Assembly (NCBI GenBank): GCA_949592205.1
Contig: CATIUR010000003.1
Span: 144,251,259 to 144,315,258, forward strand
DNA length: 64,000 bases
From: Helichrysum umbraculigerum
Lineage: Eukaryota > Streptophyta > Magnoliopsida > Asterales > Asteraceae
Direction: 5' to 3'
The position numbers were made by a program, and so were the translations under genes. The notes beneath the pieces are model-generated. The model saw only the letters and a list, made by a program, of their open reading frames with translations, was not told the DNA's origin and did no database searches. How positions within the stretch are numbered: position 1 is the stretch's first letter; every line of letters starts with the position of its first letter. Shown piece after piece: positions 61,143 through 64,000 of this stretch.

Positions 61143-61603
61143 GGTGAGTGGACTTGTGACTTTCAGTGTAAATTGGTGTAACATATTTGGTTACTACGAG
61201 TAAACGTGGTTATGATGCTTATGAACTGTTAGTCTGAATTGAAATACGTGATTAGGTGAGACATGGCCTTTGGGCATTATGTTTGTGGAGGTCAACTATG
61301 GTTGGACTTGATTGCTATAGGTTAGTCAACATAGGAATTGTGAACATTTGTTGTGAATGGATTCTATGTTGATTAAAGATAGCAATGAGTTATCGGTAAA
61401 ACCACTGCGTGGCCTGTAGTTGGTTATAAGTGTTACTTGGAGGACCACCGCGGCTATGAGGGTTCCTCAAGGACCACCGATCCTCTGAGATAATTATGTG
61501 TTTATAATTAATTGTTGTAAACAGATTGTTAAGCTGAGTTAGACTGTTAATTGCTCGTCTATTCACTTAGCTTCGTGCTAATCCCACCACTATACTCTTG
61601 CAG
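61143..61603 (+). other. Possible intron inside LTR family A
   Basis: CAG/GTGAGT (61141-61149) and the acceptor-like CTTGCAG (to 61603) bound about 460 bp. Position and length match the candidate introns of family B. Confidence 0.4.
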
Positions 61604-61856
61604 GTTATGTTTGATATGTTTTGGGCAAGAAGGTTGGATTGGAAGGAATGTTTGACGACGATGTATTCTGATAATGTTTTAAAACTCATGTTTTGTTATG
61701 TTTTGAAAAGTCATATAACGCTCAATTTCTATATGATATTTAGCACAGTCTAACATTTGTTATGTATGGATAATATCATGTAAATAATACTATGGGGATT
61801 TGCGCTTCCGATAAAAAATATATATATATTGACTTCAAATGAGGGGTGTTATAATT

Positions 61857-61868
61857 TGGTATCAGAGC
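61857..61868 (+). other. tRNA-Met primer binding site, gypsy family A
   Basis: TGGTATCAGAGC, 3 bases past the LTR end. This shows that family A is on the plus strand. Confidence 0.92.
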
Positions 61869-62026
61869 ATAGGTTTGGGCGAATTGAACAGTTGTAAGTT
61901 GTTCAGTCCCAAATCTATCTGAGTCAGTCAAACATTCTAAATGTGGGATTAGTTATGATATGATAATTGGTTAGTATGTTAGGTACTAACAATTAACGAG
62001 CTGTGAGATGTGTTGTGATTACAGAT

Positions 62027-62125
62027 ATGACAGGTAATGAACAACCGACCAATACTCTCAACAATGCCTCTAGAATTGATGTTCCTCATTCTGAAACTCA
62101 TGATGAGAGACTTGGGCACTCTGGT
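62027..62125 (+). pseudogene. Start of gag, cut by LTR insertion
   Basis: An ATG at 62027 opens 33 codons (MTGNEQPTNTLNN onwards) about 170 bp after the LTR, where gag begins in related elements. It is ended by the inserted LTR at 62126. No domain is reached, so identity rests on position. Confidence 0.5.
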
Positions 62126-62418
62126 TGTCGCACCCCCAAATTTATGATGCGGAAGCGATTCGGGTCGGGGCGCGACTAATTACATATCATAGCACAAAGA
62201 TATAATGAACGACTCTATATGCGTCGTTTTACAACTTGTATTGATAAAACCAAAGTTTACATAAAAAATATAGTTACATTAGCTCGGTTGAAATTGAGAG
62301 ATTTAAGTACATAATTAATCTATACAAAATATAATAATGCAGCTAAATCTCTGATTTGTTTGCATGCTGACTCGAGCTAATTGATCTTGATCGACAGTCC
62401 GACCTACTGTTGGTTACC

Positions 62419-62904
62419 TGTGATACATGCTAAAATTGGTCAGCGAAACGCTGGTGAGCTCACAGGTTTGTATGTCAACACATATTTGTATGAACCGCAA
62501 TATTTAATTGAATTTAAAGTGTAATTAAGCAAATAAAAGTTATACAATTATGAGCACATAGTCTGAGTTTAACTTAAGTGTCGGGTCCAATTAAGGAAAC
62601 CCGACTGAGGTGCCTCCTACGAGTGCCTAATCTACACTCGTCTTCCCAAATGCTAATACTTCCGTTTGACCAGTTAGTGTGTGCTAACCCGGACGAGGAT
62701 TGTCAATCCTATATGATATCATATACTAACATTCACGCTACAGATGTATTACCAGACTATGTTGTGGAGGGCTTTAGTGATTTGTTGAAAACAACTCATG
62801 TAATATTTGATTGATTTGTACTTGCGTTCAACATGTAAATAAAACGAGCAATGTAATCACACCCTTGATTGAAAAGTAGTAAAATAGGGGCCATGAGACT
62901 CACC
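62419..62904 (-). other. Possible intron inside the inverted LTR B copy
   Basis: Minus-strand CAG/GTGAGT (62898-62906) and TATCACAG (near 62417-62424) match the candidate intron of 49520-50014. Confidence 0.4.
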
Positions 62905-63245
62905 TGAGCCTTGAGTGTTTATCGAAATAAACTTGAATTGATTAGTTGTGAATTGATGTCCGAAGACTTGTAACCTGAGGGCGTCCAATACGCGCGATGG
63001 TTATTAATTGAATAGGTATCTTAAAATACTACCTTCGTAGTTGTTCGTTCAACTATAATGTCCAAATTACCATGATTCGGTTGATTGACTTGTCCAAATT
63101 ACTGCGATTTGGTTGATTGACTTGAGAATATGAAAACGTGTCCGGCCCGTTGGTGACGGTTTGTAATAATAATTTCAAAGTATTATTATTATGAAGTTGA
63201 AGTGTTGTACTTATAAAATATTTACAGACTTTAGGTAACGGGAGT

Positions 63246-63320
63246 CCGGGGGCAGCGCCCCTGGTTAGCGGGGTTCTAGGGGTGGCAACCCCTGGCGGGG
63301 TTCAAGGGGCTGGCCCCTGG
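63246..63320 (-). repeat. Three CCAGGGG hairpins, second copy
   Basis: It is the inverse of 49032-49106 with few changes: CCGGGGGCAGCGCCCCTGG, then the CTAGGGGTGGCAACCCCTGG and CAAGGGGCTGGCCCCTGG units. Confidence 0.88.
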
Positions 63321-63426
63321 TTGAATTTGGATAAAACACATCTGGGGTTTGAATTTGGATAAAATCAAGTGATGAATTTTTGGTCTCGACACTTAGTAAA
63401 ATCTGAGTTTTCAAGGTTCTGGTTTG

Positions 63427-63697
63427 TGCGACATTAAGTGTGATGTCGTAGGTCATGACTGCGACATTGATTATGGCGTCGCTATGTGCGACATCCGCAA
63501 TTTAATGTGACTTTAAGTGTTATGTCGCTATATGTGACGTTGTTGGTTCTTGCGACGTAGGGGCCGATGTCGCTATATGCGACGTTAGCAACTTAATGCG
63601 ACGTTGAGGCTGATGTCGCACCATGCGACATCGTGAGAGGTGTTGCGACGCTGTAGCTGATGTCGCAATTGGGCTAAGCCAGATGCGACATCAGCGT
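63427..63697 (-). repeat. Stem-loop array with a different core, LTR B copy
   Basis: Units of TGCGACRTY - 6 bases - GATGTCGCW, for example TGCGACGTT-GAGGCT-GATGTCGCA and TGCGACGCT-GTAGCT-GATGTCGCA, plus half-units. It lies where family B copy 1 has AGCGACACT units. The stem sequence and loop length (6 against 5) differ, while the CGAC/GTCG core and design are kept. Confidence 0.85.
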
Positions 63698-64000
63698 CTG
63701 ACCGGAGTTCGATGGTCGGAAAAATGGCCGGACGACTTTATTTCGGTCCAAAACTTTTACCCAACCCATTTTTGGACATTTCAAGTTTATATAAACAACA
63801 AACATGTAAAAATGAGTGAAATCGGTGAGTTTCGGGTTTTTGTCAGAAACTTACGCGGTAACGAATCAAAATTCCGAAAAGATGAAGTTGTAGATCGTAG
63901 CGTGGTGGTTCTTTTTCTCCAAAAAGCTTCAGCGATTTAAGGTCGTTTGGGGTTGTTATTTGATAATTTAGGTGATGTTGGTGAGGTTTGGTTTTGAGAG

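Larger units (their letters stand above)
60069..61853 (+). repeat. 5' LTR of a gypsy element, family A
   Basis: It begins TGTAACATCC and ends GGGGTGTTATA (normally TGTTACA), and is followed 3 bases later by the primer site. About 1785 bp. The other LTR and rest of the element lie beyond or were displaced by the insertion at 62126, so the target duplication cannot be checked. Confidence 0.8.
62126..64000 (-). mobile_element. LTR family B element, inverted, runs off the window
   Basis: It begins TGTCGCACCC and is collinear with the inverse of 50310 back to about 48400. Similarity is strong from 62180 to 62900 and across the CCAGGGG hairpins, weaker in the stem-loop array. Whether this is a solo LTR or the edge of a full element cannot be seen. 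The insertion interrupts gag of family A. Confidence 0.82.

Noticed and set aside
62578..62814. 78-codon frame, similar to one at 49643-49852
   Set aside because: The likeness comes from the shared LTR B sequence inside the candidate intron; no start or domain supports a protein.

Overview
The window is nuclear DNA from a flowering plant, almost certainly a eudicot and possibly an asterid (the family is a guess). It is AT-rich, has GT-AG introns, carries single-copy plant genes, and is packed with plant transposons. No bacterial, organellar or CRISPR features were seen. Exon coordinates below were built by hand from reading frame, splice signals and known family sequences.

Genes. (1) A complete full-size ABCB (MDR/P-glycoprotein) transporter, minus strand, 7 exons, 6525-12109. 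(2) GAUT12/IRX8, the secondary-wall xylan glycosyltransferase, plus strand, 6 exons, 31819-35688. (3) A single-exon DUF1995 protein with a likely plastid transit peptide, minus strand, 36177-37130. (4) A minus-end kinesin-14 of the ATK2/ATK3 type, minus strand, 15 exons, 37605-42324. (5) A group I formin, probably FH5, plus strand, 6 exons, 55574-59250. (6) tRNA-Ala(AGC), minus strand, 51067-51139. GAUT12, ATK3 and FH5 are also close neighbours in Arabidopsis (At5g54690, At5g54670, At5g54650), so the right half of the gene content looks like an old conserved block. All five protein genes read without frameshifts.

Mobile DNA fills most of the rest. A decayed copia-type LTR element with a perfect 5-bp target duplication lies at 323-6226. 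A 5-kb copia element with near-identical LTRs (16246-30372, minus) was split by a 9-kb gypsy chromovirus (18022-27090, minus). The gypsy has an intact 1524-residue gag-pol with a chromodomain, LTRs differing only in a poly-T run, and a perfect 5-bp duplication. A solo LTR (47684-50310) sits inside an older foldback element. At the right edge, the 5' part of another gypsy element (60069 onward) is cut into at 62126 by an inverted relative of that solo LTR, which runs off the window. Small elements are abundant: two 325-bp Mutator-type MITEs with 9-bp duplications, a further 292-bp foldback element with a 9-bp duplication, two hAT-type elements with 8-bp duplications, Tourist-like MITEs, and a family of GGGTC-rich elements in introns of four of the genes.

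The most unusual signal is inside the LTRs. The solo LTR carries six nearly identical 23-nt stem-loops (9-bp stem, 5-nt loop). Its relative at the right edge has a similar array at the matching place but built from a different stem sequence. Two other gypsy LTR families here carry their own GC-rich palindromic arrays. Three of these LTRs also share a possible intron of about 460-500 bp.
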